Positions 8,718-16,854 of a stretch of DNA of 47,582 nt are shown here, piece by piece. Location: positions 1 to 47,582 of the forward strand of contig VFGZ01000023.1 of the NCBI GenBank assembly GCA_009392215.1, read 5' to 3'. Within the stretch, counting starts at the first letter, position 1; each line of letters opens with the position of its first letter. This DNA is from SAR202 cluster bacterium. Lineage in GTDB: Bacteria; Chloroflexota; Dehalococcoidia; Lucifugimonadales; Lucifugimonadaceae. A program made the translations under genes and the position numbers. The notes under the pieces were generated by a model that was given only the letters and a program-made list of their open reading frames with translations, searched no databases and was not told the origin of the DNA.

Positions 8718-9653
8718 TTAAACGGAGCCTTTTGATAAAAGTTGTCGCACACCTTGGGCTACAAACGATTGCCCAAGGTTAAATCCGATATTTGCTGCAT
8801 CAGAGGCCATCCCCGTTACTCGCTCCCGCAGGAAAGTTGACGCGTCTGGGGTGGATGCGAACGCGGATATCTCGAGTTGCTGTTTCGTTATCTGTGCATG
8901 TGCAGAAACGGAGGAGGAGCAGCCTCCGCCGATAACATGGAGGAAGGCACGTTCGGCCGTGATTGCTTGACGCGTCTCTAGGTGATCGATTTTTGAGGCT
9001 AGTTCGGTTGTGAACTTATCATCTGTTCGGGTTTCAACCGCTAGTGCTCCTTGCCCGACCGCCGCAACGAACTCCATGCATGGCAAGTGTTGGCTGATCA
9101 GATTTTGGAGTCCTAGTCGATTTAGTCCTGCGGTCGCTAATATAAGGGCATCAGGACCACCGGCTTGGCGTAGTTTTTTAAGGCGCGTGTCAACATTACC
9201 TCGTACCGGTTCAAGTGTCAGATCAGGACGTATGCTTTTTACTAGGGCTTGCCGACGAATGCTGCCGGTGCCTACCCTCGAACCTAAGGGGAGATCTTCT
9301 AGCAAGATTCCCTTGGGGCTGACAAGGGCGTCACGTGGATCCTCCCGCTCTGGCACAGCCGCGATAACTAGGTTGGGAGTAAGTGATGAAGGCATGTCCT
9401 TAAGGCTATGGACAGCTATGTCTATTCGATTACTTAGAAGAGCACTTTCTAGTTCTCGAACGAACACACCTACCTTGAGAGGCATCTGGTTTTCCCATTG
9501 ATCATGATCCCCAGTTGTTTTAATCGTCACTATTTCAAAGTCAATACCTGGGGTGGCTTGACTAAGAGCATCGATTACGTGACCGGTTTGTGTCAGCGAG
9601 AGGTTACTGCCACGGGTCCCAACTTTGATTGGCTGGTTGTTTCGATTGGTCAT
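8718..9653 (-). CDS. hemC: Hydroxymethylbilane synthase (porphobilinogen deaminase)
   Basis: Joins four porphobilinogens into hydroxymethylbilane. The 311 residues fit the family. Visible are the N-terminal VGTRGSNLSLTQ, the catalytic Asp86 (HSLKDMP), the arginine cluster VGTGSIRRQ, and Cys245 (GGGCSSS), which carries the dipyrromethane cofactor. It lies between the precorrin-2 dehydrogenase gene (33-base gap upstream) and CobA-HemD (3-base gap downstream), so it is clearly part of one operon. Identity is secure. Confidence 0.96.
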   Translation of the reverse strand: MTNRNNQPIKVGTRGSNLSLTQTGHVIDALSQATPGIDFEIVTIKTTGDHDQWENQMPLKVGVFVRELESALLSNRIDIAVHSLKDMPSSLTPNLVIAAVPEREDPRDALVSPKGILLEDLPLGSRVGTGSIRRQALVKSIRPDLTLEPVRGNVDTRLKKLRQAGGPDALILATAGLNRLGLQNLISQHLPCMEFVAAVGQGALAVETRTDDKFTTELASKIDHLETRQAITAERAFLHVIGGGCSSSVSAHAQITKQQLEISAFASTPDASTFLRERVTGMASDAANIGFNLGQSFVAQGVRQLLSKGSV

Positions 9654-9686
9654 TTAATACCTATGAGAGTACCTGATTATAAATCC

Positions 9687-10355
9687 TTATGTTTTGCTCG
9701 ATGCATCGTGTGCTTCCAATGCCTTAACTAGCATAGAGCGAGCTTTAGCGGGATCTCCATTTTCGAAGATCTCGAGAACCTGGTCCGTGATCGACTCAGC
9801 CCATTCGTTAGGGGTGACCTTTAACTGGCGGGCACGTTGTTCGATTCGAACATCGGTTAAAAGTGGTCCCATTTCGGCCCAACGGAGGCATTGGCAATTA
9901 TTCACGTCACTCATTCGCTCCCTCAGCCGACGGGCCAATGCAGGGCTGGTTCCAGCAGTTGATATTGCTACGGTTACATCGTTTCTCTGAACCAGTGCAG
10001 GGGCGATCCATGTACAAAGGTGCGTGACATCCATCACGTTTAACAGGATGTTCCGTTCCTTTGCTTCCCTGGAAATGGCATTGTTGGTTTCTTGGGAGGA
10101 GGTGTCGGCGACGATTACGACCCATGCCCCTTCCAGATCTCCATATTGGTACTTCCTGCTGATCCATTCTATCTCTCCCATACTTGCCATTTTCTGCAAC
10201 GTGGGTGAGATTTCGTTTTCTGGGCTGAATAGTTTTACAATTGCGCCGCATTCAAGAAGGTACTTTACTTTACGTTCCCCTTCATGCTGGTCACCGCCAA
10301 AAACTATTCCTATACGTTCCTTTACATCTAGATATATACCGTAATAACGTGGCAC
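9687..10355 (-). CDS. Precorrin-2 dehydrogenase / sirohydrochlorin ferrochelatase (CysG N-terminal, Met8-like)
   Basis: A 222-residue stand-alone version of the CysG N-terminal half. It oxidises precorrin-2 to sirohydrochlorin with NAD and in many relatives inserts iron to make sirohaem. The Rossmann start is IGIVFGGDQHEGERKVKYLLE; the usual GGG..A.RK signature is modified to GGDQHEGERK. Further family features are VVIVADTSSQETNNAISREAK and the ISTAGTSPALARRLRE stretch. The start is GTG, with a strong GGAGGG a few bases upstream. It is the first gene of the tetrapyrrole operon. Whether it also has ferrochelatase activity cannot be decided from sequence. Confidence 0.88.
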   Translation of the reverse strand: MPRYYGIYLDVKERIGIVFGGDQHEGERKVKYLLECGAIVKLFSPENEISPTLQKMASMGEIEWISRKYQYGDLEGAWVVIVADTSSQETNNAISREAKERNILLNVMDVTHLCTWIAPALVQRNDVTVAISTAGTSPALARRLRERMSDVNNCQCLRWAEMGPLLTDVRIEQRARQLKVTPNEWAESITDQVLEIFENGDPAKARSMLVKALEAHDASSKT

Positions 10356-10549
10356 GGAGCCCTCCGTTGCATTTTGACTGATCGGCCGAGTTGAGAAGTC
10401 GTAAGAGCGTGTAGTCTGACAGTATTCGCCTTTTGAGAGTATTTGTGACGATGGAAACCTCGTATCCGAGACGTGCCCTATCTCTTCAGGATTTTAGTTG
10501 ACCTTGTTAGTTAGCGATTTATCATTTAGATAGGATCCTCTGGTGTTTA

Positions 10550-11899
10550 TTACGGTTTGGTTATATCTTGAGCCACGTAATCAGCGGCAAGATTGCCGCT
10601 TCGGACCGCAGATTCCATTGTTGACGGCCAGCCTGTATCGGTCCAATCACCCGCCAGATAAAAACCAGGTACTGGAGTCTGTTGAGGCAATCGCGATGCT
10701 AGTGAACCTACAGACACCCGGAATGTAGCTTCTAGCATTTTTACAACCGTGAAACGGGTAATAGTGGCGGTTTTAGCCTTTGGGAATGTGCGGGCCATTT
10801 CGGCTGTGAAAATTTCTTTTAATTCCCCTTTAGAACGATCTTGCCATTTCCATGCTCCGCTTAGCGAGATAATAATATGTTGGCCGCCATCATCATCTCT
10901 GGATTTTAGGAGAGTATCGTTGAATACCCATTGAAGAGGGCTGTTGAGTACTGCCGTGTATTTTTCTGTTAGTACTGGGCGGTTGTACCAGATATGGATG
11001 GCAACTATCGGTGCTGTTTGGACGGACTCTGCAGGCTTGAAAAAATCATGTTGCATGCCTGGGGAGCGATTTAATAAAGAGATCATGTCTGCCGCTGGAA
11101 GTGCAGATATCACTGCATTGCCTTTAACTAACTCACCATCTTGGCTTCGAACACCTATTACCTGACCTGATTCCATGTGAATACCCGCTGCACTGAAACC
11201 AGTTTTGATTGCTCCTCCTGCGTTTTCGATAAGATCTCGAGCGCTTTCTCCTACAAGTGAAGAAAGTCCTATTAATGGGACGCCGATCGCCGCATTTTTG
11301 TTTGGACCTAAAAAGGCTACTTTGAACAATGAAATGCCTGTATAGGCATTTACGGAATTAATGTCGTCGTTGAGTGACGGGAGAATAATCAGGTTCCAGA
11401 AGTTTTCGATAGTTTCTTCATTTTGGTGATGACCTTTTAGCCAATCATAGAAACTAAGCTGATCATGTCGAATATCTAGGTTGGTTCGTTTAATCCTGAG
11501 TAAACCCCAGAGGATTCGGAACTTGTTAGTTATCCCGAGATGCTTGTAGCCAATAAGCATTGATAAATTTGAGAGGGCCGATGGAAGTTTACGCCCCCGT
11601 AGCCAAGTAACTTTACCTCGTTTAACTACAGGGAAGCCTACTCGATCATCTAACGTCACCTGGTCATCTACACCCAAATCAGCGATGTACTTTTGGAACT
11701 GTTTGCAGGCACCTACGAAAACGTGTTGACCGTTGTCGATCTCGATCCCAGTTTCCCGATCTTTGAATGAATAGGCTCGTCCGCCGAGGAACGGTCGCTT
11801 TTCTAAAACGATCGGTTTTAAACCACGTTGAATAAGCCGTAAAGCCGACGCCAGTCCGGCTATACCTCCACCAAGCACGATCACAGTTCTTGTTGGCAT
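10550..11899 (-). CDS. hpnE: Squalene-associated FAD-dependent oxidoreductase, HpnE-like
   Basis: The last enzyme of the HpnCDE route, reducing hydroxysqualene to squalene. The 449 residues start with the FAD dinucleotide motif VIVLGGGIAGLASALRL, followed by GGRAYSF and the phytoene-desaturase-like IDNGQHVFVGAC block. The C-terminal FAD motif is near GFYLAGDWTDTGWPSTMESAVRSG. It starts three bases after the stop of the HpnD gene and ends the operon. The family also holds carotenoid desaturases, but direct linkage to two synthases of HpnC and HpnD type favours HpnE. A C30-carotenoid role remains possible. Confidence 0.88.
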   Translation of the reverse strand: MPTRTVIVLGGGIAGLASALRLIQRGLKPIVLEKRPFLGGRAYSFKDRETGIEIDNGQHVFVGACKQFQKYIADLGVDDQVTLDDRVGFPVVKRGKVTWLRGRKLPSALSNLSMLIGYKHLGITNKFRILWGLLRIKRTNLDIRHDQLSFYDWLKGHHQNEETIENFWNLIILPSLNDDINSVNAYTGISLFKVAFLGPNKNAAIGVPLIGLSSLVGESARDLIENAGGAIKTGFSAAGIHMESGQVIGVRSQDGELVKGNAVISALPAADMISLLNRSPGMQHDFFKPAESVQTAPIVAIHIWYNRPVLTEKYTAVLNSPLQWVFNDTLLKSRDDDGGQHIIISLSGAWKWQDRSKGELKEIFTAEMARTFPKAKTATITRFTVVKMLEATFRVSVGSLASRLPQQTPVPGFYLAGDWTDTGWPSTMESAVRSGNLAADYVAQDITKP

Positions 11900-11902
11900 T
11901 TC

Positions 11903-12793
11903 CTAAACGAACCTAATGCCGCGGCTACGCAGCCAGACTCCCGAAATAAGTAAAAGTTTTTGGAACCTAGACAGTCCGGTTCGTCGATTCAGAACGTCGT
12001 ATTGATTTTTTTCTATTTTGCTTAGAAGTCGTTCGTATACATTTGTCATTATCTCAGGACATGATCGGGACTGCTTATCTAGTAGAGGGAATAACCGCAT
12101 GCCGGAATTGAGATATTTACGTGCTCGCTCGACTTGGAATTTCATGAACCTTGTGAATTCCGGAGTTACCCTTTTCCTGCGAATGTCTTCAATGGACACG
12201 CCATATTCTGCAAGTTCATTGGTAGGTAGGTAGACTCGCCCGATTTCAAGGTCTTCTGTGATGTCTCGCAGAATATTCGTTAGTTGCAATGCTATACCGA
12301 GGTCTATGGCATAATCCACCGCGCGTTTGTCGTCGTAACCAAACACTTCGATGAGGGCTAAGCCAGTGGCGCTTGCAACCCTTTTGCAATATTTTTTCAG
12401 ATCATCGAATGTTTCGTAGGTTGCACCATCTAAATCCATTCGGCATCCATCCACGACATCAAGAAGGTGTTGTACGTCGATCGGATACTTGTTTAATGTA
12501 TGCCCAAGGGCAAGCCACATGTCCTCAACAGCTTTTCCAGCATATGCCTCGGCCAATTTTGTCTTTAGCGTATCCAATGCTTCTCCGGCTTGGTCCCCAA
12601 GTTCACCGTTGTCAACGATGTCGTCTGCCATTCTGCAAAAGGAATATCCCGCGTAAACGGCTTTTCTTTTATCAGCAGGTAGCGTTACAAAGGCGTAGTA
12701 AAAATTAGATGAAGCGGCTTTAGTGGATGCCGCCACGACTTCGTATGCTTTCGAGATCTGTTCAGGGCTAGCGGTAATTGTTGGCATGTTCAT
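11903..12793 (-). CDS. hpnD: Presqualene diphosphate synthase, HpnD-like
   Basis: Joins two farnesyl diphosphates to presqualene diphosphate. The 296-residue all-helical synthase has both aspartate motifs for magnesium and diphosphate binding: FCRMADDIVD near residues 52-61 and LRDITEDLEIGRVYLP near 175-190. The start ATG overlaps the stop of the preceding HpnC-like gene by one base at 12793, and HpnE follows after three bases. The family overlaps with phytoene synthases (CrtB), so the HpnD name relies partly on the neighbouring HpnC and HpnE. The family call is certain, the substrate length less so. Confidence 0.88.
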   Translation of the reverse strand: MNMPTITASPEQISKAYEVVAASTKAASSNFYYAFVTLPADKRKAVYAGYSFCRMADDIVDNGELGDQAGEALDTLKTKLAEAYAGKAVEDMWLALGHTLNKYPIDVQHLLDVVDGCRMDLDGATYETFDDLKKYCKRVASATGLALIEVFGYDDKRAVDYAIDLGIALQLTNILRDITEDLEIGRVYLPTNELAEYGVSIEDIRRKRVTPEFTRFMKFQVERARKYLNSGMRLFPLLDKQSRSCPEIMTNVYERLLSKIEKNQYDVLNRRTGLSRFQKLLLISGVWLRSRGIRFV

Positions 12794-13770
12794 TAAGTAT
12801 GCCTTGCTACAGATTTGAAGGCACTGTTTGGTACTAGGTTAATCCCAAGTTTGGAGCGAATCCATGTCGAAGTCAGAATTTTACCTTTTTCATAAGCTGA
12901 CACTGTTGGGCGTGAACTCAACACGTCGAAATCCTTGCGTTCAATATGTTGCAGGATTGACAACCCGCCGCGTATGAAAAGAGCGAAATCAGTACGGATC
13001 GCAGGATCAAGAAATTTAGCTAAGTTATACCCCTCTATAAAAAGCCGTCTTGTTCTGTCTATTTCAAATCGCATGAGCGCCCTGAAGTTGTCATTTGCCT
13101 TACCGCTTTTCACCTGTTGCTCTGATATGCAGAACCGTTTCATGTCTTCCATTGGAATATATATCCGGCCGATTTCTATATCTCGGTTAACGTCTTGCCA
13201 GAAATTTGCAAGCTGTAAACCCGTACATGTTAGATCTGCCAATTGTTGAAGTTTTTTATCCTTGATACCGCATAAGTAAAGCACCAGGTGTCCGACAGGA
13301 TTTGCCGAGTATGTACAGTATTCAAGCAGATCGTTAAACGTTTCTGTGCGCGTGATTTCTTGGTCCCTGCGATTAGCTTCTATTAGCATTTTGAATGGAT
13401 CCGCTGGGATATTGAACAACCGGATCGTTTGGGCTAAGGCTATGAAATACGGGTTTGTGGGTCCCATGCTATCTGGACAATTTAGGTAACAGGCATCTAG
13501 CTGTTCTTCCCAAAGATTTAGTAGTTCTAGTCTGTTGCCCTCAGCCACATCGCCAAGATCGTCTACGCATCGCGAAAACGCATATATAGAGTAGAAGTGT
13601 GGACGGAGTTTTTTGGGAATCAATCTCGATCCAACAGTGAAATTTTCGTAGTGGGACTTGGCTAGTTGCTCACATGCCTTGAATGTTGCCTGTAAATACC
13701 CGCGATCACCGGGTCCGATTTCGATGGCAGGAGTCGGAAGTTGACCAACTGATTTAGATGACCGGTTCAT
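12793..13770 (-). CDS. hpnC: Hydroxysqualene synthase, HpnC-like
   Basis: Converts presqualene diphosphate to hydroxysqualene in the three-enzyme bacterial squalene route. The 325 residues carry the two aspartate motifs in the forms SRCVDDLGD and FWQDVNRDIEIGRIYIP. The ANPVGHLVLYLCGI segment between them is characteristic of HpnC. It begins 41 bases after the YjbQ-family gene and overlaps the HpnD start by one base. About 45 N-terminal residues precede the usual synthase core and look like a poorly conserved leader. Assignment among the three synthase types is by motif form and operon order (C, D, E). Confidence 0.88.
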   Translation of the reverse strand: MNRSSKSVGQLPTPAIEIGPGDRGYLQATFKACEQLAKSHYENFTVGSRLIPKKLRPHFYSIYAFSRCVDDLGDVAEGNRLELLNLWEEQLDACYLNCPDSMGPTNPYFIALAQTIRLFNIPADPFKMLIEANRRDQEITRTETFNDLLEYCTYSANPVGHLVLYLCGIKDKKLQQLADLTCTGLQLANFWQDVNRDIEIGRIYIPMEDMKRFCISEQQVKSGKANDNFRALMRFEIDRTRRLFIEGYNLAKFLDPAIRTDFALFIRGGLSILQHIERKDFDVLSSRPTVSAYEKGKILTSTWIRSKLGINLVPNSAFKSVARHT

Positions 13771-13811
13771 GGCCGCGGAATTGTAGCGTCTTATCCACTC
13801 CCTTGGATGGC

Positions 13812-14354
13812 CTACAGTCCCATTACCTGGATTGCAACTTGGCGAGGTTTTGGCTCGTCTAGTTCAACCAAGAAGATGCGCTGGAATTCGCCTAGTGTAA
13901 GGTTTCCAGCGATGATGGGTAAGATTTCAGAGGTGCCTAGAATCATGTGTTGGCAGTGTGCGTGGCCGTTTGGGCACTCATTTGGTCTCATGCTGACCGT
14001 CCGCAGTTCGAAATCATTGTGCCCGTAGTACGCATCTTTAGGTGCACATCGCTCTAGAAAATGTTCCATGTCTTTAAGTAAGAGGGGTTCGTTTTCGTTG
14101 ATCATCACCGAAAATGTTGTGTGGGTACTGAATATGGTGATTTGCCCGTTATCGATACCTGATTGAGCGACCAGCTGCCGAGCAGTTTCGGTGAAGTCAA
14201 TTAGTTCTGGGGCGTCGGTGGATTCGACTTGAACAATTTTACTGAAAACCTTGTACGTAGCACCCATCGATAATTCGCTGGGAAACGAGCCGTTCAACAC
14301 GCTAACTCGACCCGCTTCGACAGCCGACATCTGACGTGTTTTATCCGAGTGCAA
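13812..14354 (-). CDS. YjbQ/UPF0047-family protein
   Basis: A 180-residue protein of the YjbQ (UPF0047) family. Members have been linked to a weak thiamine-phosphate synthase activity, but the real role is unsettled. Recognisable are the STHTTFSVMINENEP block and the GHAHCQHMILGTSE block, which hold the conserved His and Glu residues of the trimeric fold. The family is usually about 135-140 residues; this one carries about 30 to 40 extra at the N terminus. The longer start (ATG at 14354) is supported by GGGGGAG nine bases upstream; an internal ATG at 14267 would give the usual length. It probably leads the hpnCDE operon, 41 bases upstream of hpnC. Confidence 0.82.
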   Translation of the reverse strand: MHSDKTRQMSAVEAGRVSVLNGSFPSELSMGATYKVFSKIVQVESTDAPELIDFTETARQLVAQSGIDNGQITIFSTHTTFSVMINENEPLLLKDMEHFLERCAPKDAYYGHNDFELRTVSMRPNECPNGHAHCQHMILGTSEILPIIAGNLTLGEFQRIFLVELDEPKPRQVAIQVMGL

Positions 14355-14709
14355 ACTTACTCCCCCTGAGAGTCTAGGACTCAGCGAAGCAATTCATCAA
14401 GAACTTCACTGTGCCGGGTTGTCTGACCTGTCCGAATCATTCACGGCAAGTCACGGCGATACATATGTTACTTTAAAATTTGACGATGGGCGTTTATATG
14501 TGCTGTATTTGGTTTTATATTTTCTGGACATTTTGGTCCAATTATGAATAACAGTTTCCAGTTGTACATTGCGGATATTTTTCTTCACCTATGTTCGGAT
14601 ATGTTCGGAAGAGGTTATTTCAAATGCGTAAAATATATTGCCAAGTAGAAGAATAAATCTAATATCTTTCTGACCATTCGAGTTCATTGATGTGTGGGTT
14701 CTTTCCTTG
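14355..14709. other. 355-base intergenic region with short tandem repeats
   Basis: AT-rich gap between the nucleosidase stop and the YjbQ start, both on the minus strand. I see no coding potential and no RNA gene. It contains a perfect tandem 10-mer (TATGTTCGGA twice, 14590-14609), a 7-base direct repeat TCACGGC at 14441 and 14451, and an imperfect hairpin CTGAGAGTC-TAG-GACTCAG just upstream of the YjbQ ribosome site. It probably holds the yjbQ-hpnCDE promoter. Confidence 0.5.
14590..14609. repeat. Perfect tandem duplication of a 10-mer
   Basis: TATGTTCGGA occurs twice head to tail with no spacer. One helical turn of spacing would place two copies on the same DNA face, as in an operator, but a slippage product is equally possible. 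Confidence 0.6.
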
Positions 14710-15510
14710 TTATTGGAGCGCTGTTGACGAATTTGGGACTTTAAGATCTGAACATGCTTTTATGAATGCTGGCATGAAGTTTGTCAGTGAGGTTTTGGCT
14801 AGCTCTGATGCGACTTTAAGTTTCCTCAATGTCCGGAAGTCTTTTGGATATTGTAGTAAATGTTTGATGTAAATATTTACTCCTCGTTGTTTTGGTCCTG
14901 CATCAACTCTGTCAATGATTCTTGGTGCGTTGACATCCATATCGTCAAGTACAGCAGACACCGAAACCCATGGGATGTGTTTTGCTGTGGCCGCAGTCGC
15001 CACAGCGTGAGACCTAGTATCGGTAGCCGTTGCTCCTACTACCTTTCCGAGCCATCGCTTTGTGCCTGATGTGGTTGCTAATGATGAGACCGTGACCATC
15101 GGTCCAAGATGGTAGTCAAGTCCTGCAATCTCAACCGCTGTGCGGGCCGCAAGCGATAGCGATCGATTGGCATCGATTGGGTCAGTTTTGATAGATGTTG
15201 TCCATTCGAAAGGGCTGCCAGGAAGATTTATCACACCTGTAGCGATTATGAGATCACCGGATTGTTGGTGTTCTTTGCTCCCACCGCAAAATCCGATGGA
15301 GACGATAGCTTTTGCGTTGAATTCATCTATTGCCCAAGTCGTAGCTCGTGATGCGCGCTCTGGGCCTGAGCCACTGAGAATAATCGGTGGATTTTGATTG
15401 GACTTACTAGTGTAGACAGTGAAATCTTCCGGGCCTTCAGCGGCGCTGTAACCTAGTGAACGGGTGATTCCAGATGTTTCTCTATGTAACGCTCCCACTA
15501 TGACGATCAT
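14710..15510 (-). CDS. HpnG-like nucleoside phosphorylase/nucleosidase, catalytic Glu altered
   Basis: A 266-residue protein of the purine nucleoside phosphorylase/MTA-SAH nucleosidase superfamily, closest in layout to hopanoid-associated HpnG, which releases adenine from adenosylhopane. Seen: N-terminal IVIVGALHRE, the SIGFCGG turn near residue 71, and the base-recognising Asp189 in AVLDDMD. The ribose-binding MES motif of the family, expected just before HAVA, reads TRS here (residues 165-167, TDTRSHAVA), so the Glu is missing. The prenyl synthase gene lies 42 bases upstream in the same operon and hpn genes lie downstream, supporting a hopanoid or isoprenoid link. Activity may be lost or changed. 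Confidence 0.78.
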   Translation of the reverse strand: MIVIVGALHRETSGITRSLGYSAAEGPEDFTVYTSKSNQNPPIILSGSGPERASRATTWAIDEFNAKAIVSIGFCGGSKEHQQSGDLIIATGVINLPGSPFEWTTSIKTDPIDANRSLSLAARTAVEIAGLDYHLGPMVTVSSLATTSGTKRWLGKVVGATATDTRSHAVATAATAKHIPWVSVSAVLDDMDVNAPRIIDRVDAGPKQRGVNIYIKHLLQYPKDFRTLRKLKVASELAKTSLTNFMPAFIKACSDLKVPNSSTALQ

Positions 15511-15552
15511 GAAATTTGTGATGGGTTCTTATGATTTTCTGAATTCATCGTA

Positions 15553-16608
15553 CTAAGACTCTCTGACAAGAAGAAATTCGCCCAGTTCAGTGAATTCATT
15601 TGCTGTATGCCCAGATAGATTTAAAGACTCTATCATTCTCTTGCAATCGATCCACCTTTCTGTCGCCATTGACTGACAGTATTCTTGTGTTTTGAGTCTT
15701 TCCATGATCTCTAGAACTTCATTGATGTCTTTTTCCGTTAAGTCATCTTCGGTTCGGAAAATATCTCGGATTCTTAATGCGCTAGACCCATGAGCCATGC
15801 TGAGCGCGTGAATAGCGGGAAGCGCCTTTTTTTTGCGCCTGATATCTGCCCCAACGGGCTTTCCCGTTTCTTTGCCTCCCCATATCCCCAAAACATCGTC
15901 TCTGATTTGGAATATTCTGCCGATTTCATGACCTATAGCTTTTAGAGCAGTTGCTTTTTGCCGATTCGGTCCGCCTCTTGAGCCGAGGAGTCCACCTAGA
16001 TAAATCGATGCCTCTATTAATGCTCCGGTTTTCCTTTCGATCATATCTAGATATTGTGTGACACTTACCGATTCCTCGGTCTCGAACCAAATGTCGAGAT
16101 ACTGACCTTCCATCATCTTCAAGTATTGTTGAGTGAGTTCGTGCTCAACTTCAAGCGCTATTGAATCTTCAACTCCCACAGAGCGAAGTTTCGACACGGC
16201 TCCATCTGCAATCTTCAGCATCGCATTGCCAGAGATTATTGCAGTAGGCTTTCCCCAGACAGCCCATACAGTTGGCCGGTGATGGCGCATGCGATCCATG
16301 TCCTCAAGATCATCATGAATCAGGGAAAAATTGTGCACATATTCGAGGGCTACAGCTATTGGAGTAGCTCTTTCTAAGTCTCCTCCTACTGCGTCTGCCG
16401 CCAACATCGCCAGGGTTGGCCGCATACGTTTCCCGCCACCGGTACTTGAATCTGTACCGTCAATTTCCTGCCAACCCATGTAGTAACGGTGGATGTTGTA
16501 TATCTCCGTATCTAAACCAGTTAGTTCTTTTCGTAAGGCCTCGTCAATGCGAGATTCATAGCGAGAAAAGAAACCTGGTAGTGATGGAGTCTGCTTGACT
16601 GTTGTCAA
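15553..16608 (-). CDS. Isoprenyl (farnesyl/geranylgeranyl) diphosphate synthase
   Basis: A trans-prenyltransferase that lengthens DMAPP with IPP units. The 351 residues contain GGGKRMRPTL, the first aspartate-rich motif HDDLEDMD with a Phe at position -5, the basic block MRHHRPTVWAVWG, and the second motif IRDDVLGIWGG, where DDVLG replaces the common DDxxD. This second-motif form is usual in actinobacterial and Chloroflexota enzymes. The product may be FPP for HpnCD or GGPP; length determinants are not decisive. It is first in an operon with the HpnG-like gene and divergent from dnaJ across 246 bases. Confidence 0.9.
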   Translation of the reverse strand: MTTVKQTPSLPGFFSRYESRIDEALRKELTGLDTEIYNIHRYYMGWQEIDGTDSSTGGGKRMRPTLAMLAADAVGGDLERATPIAVALEYVHNFSLIHDDLEDMDRMRHHRPTVWAVWGKPTAIISGNAMLKIADGAVSKLRSVGVEDSIALEVEHELTQQYLKMMEGQYLDIWFETEESVSVTQYLDMIERKTGALIEASIYLGGLLGSRGGPNRQKATALKAIGHEIGRIFQIRDDVLGIWGGKETGKPVGADIRRKKKALPAIHALSMAHGSSALRIRDIFRTEDDLTEKDINEVLEIMERLKTQEYCQSMATERWIDCKRMIESLNLSGHTANEFTELGEFLLVRES

Positions 16609-16673
16609 TTGAATATTGAAGTCCGGTTAGATGAGTTGAGCATCTACTGTTGTGGCAGATTTTACGATATCAC

Positions 16674-16765
16674 TTTGCTATAGCAAATTCCTAAAAGCGT
16701 GAATAACGTTCGCTACCGAGGCTAAACCTTATAAGTTGGTTATAAGATAATATTACTCATAGTAA
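16674..16765. promoter_or_regulatory. Cluster of palindromes between the prenyl synthase and dnaJ
   Basis: The 246-base divergent gap holds a perfect 14-bp palindrome TTTGCTATAGCAAA (16674-16687), the direct repeat TTATAAG at 16729 and 16740 (11-base spacing; the first lies within palindrome CTTATAAG) and the inverted repeat TTACT-CAT-AGTAA (16753-16765). These are candidate operators for HspR or another regulator. The classic HspR HAIR site (CTTGAGT-N7-ACTCAAG) was not found. Confidence 0.4.
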
Positions 16766-16792
16766 GTCAGGTGTGTTACAATTACGTTCAAT

Positions 16793-16819
16793 TTGAAGTT
16801 GTTTGACCGAATTTATGAT
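16793..16819 (+). promoter_or_regulatory. Possible dnaJ-hspR-clp promoter
   Basis: TTGAAG (16793-16798) and TATGAT (16814-16819) resemble -35 and -10 boxes, 15 bases apart, about 36 bases before the dnaJ start. The spacing is short, so this is tentative. Confidence 0.33.
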
Positions 16820-16854
16820 TTGGCTGATCAGGATTGTGAGCGTTTCAATACGTT

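Noticed and set aside
9010-9501. 163-residue plus-strand frame opposite hemC
   Set aside because: Ser/Arg-rich shadow of the hemC reading frame.
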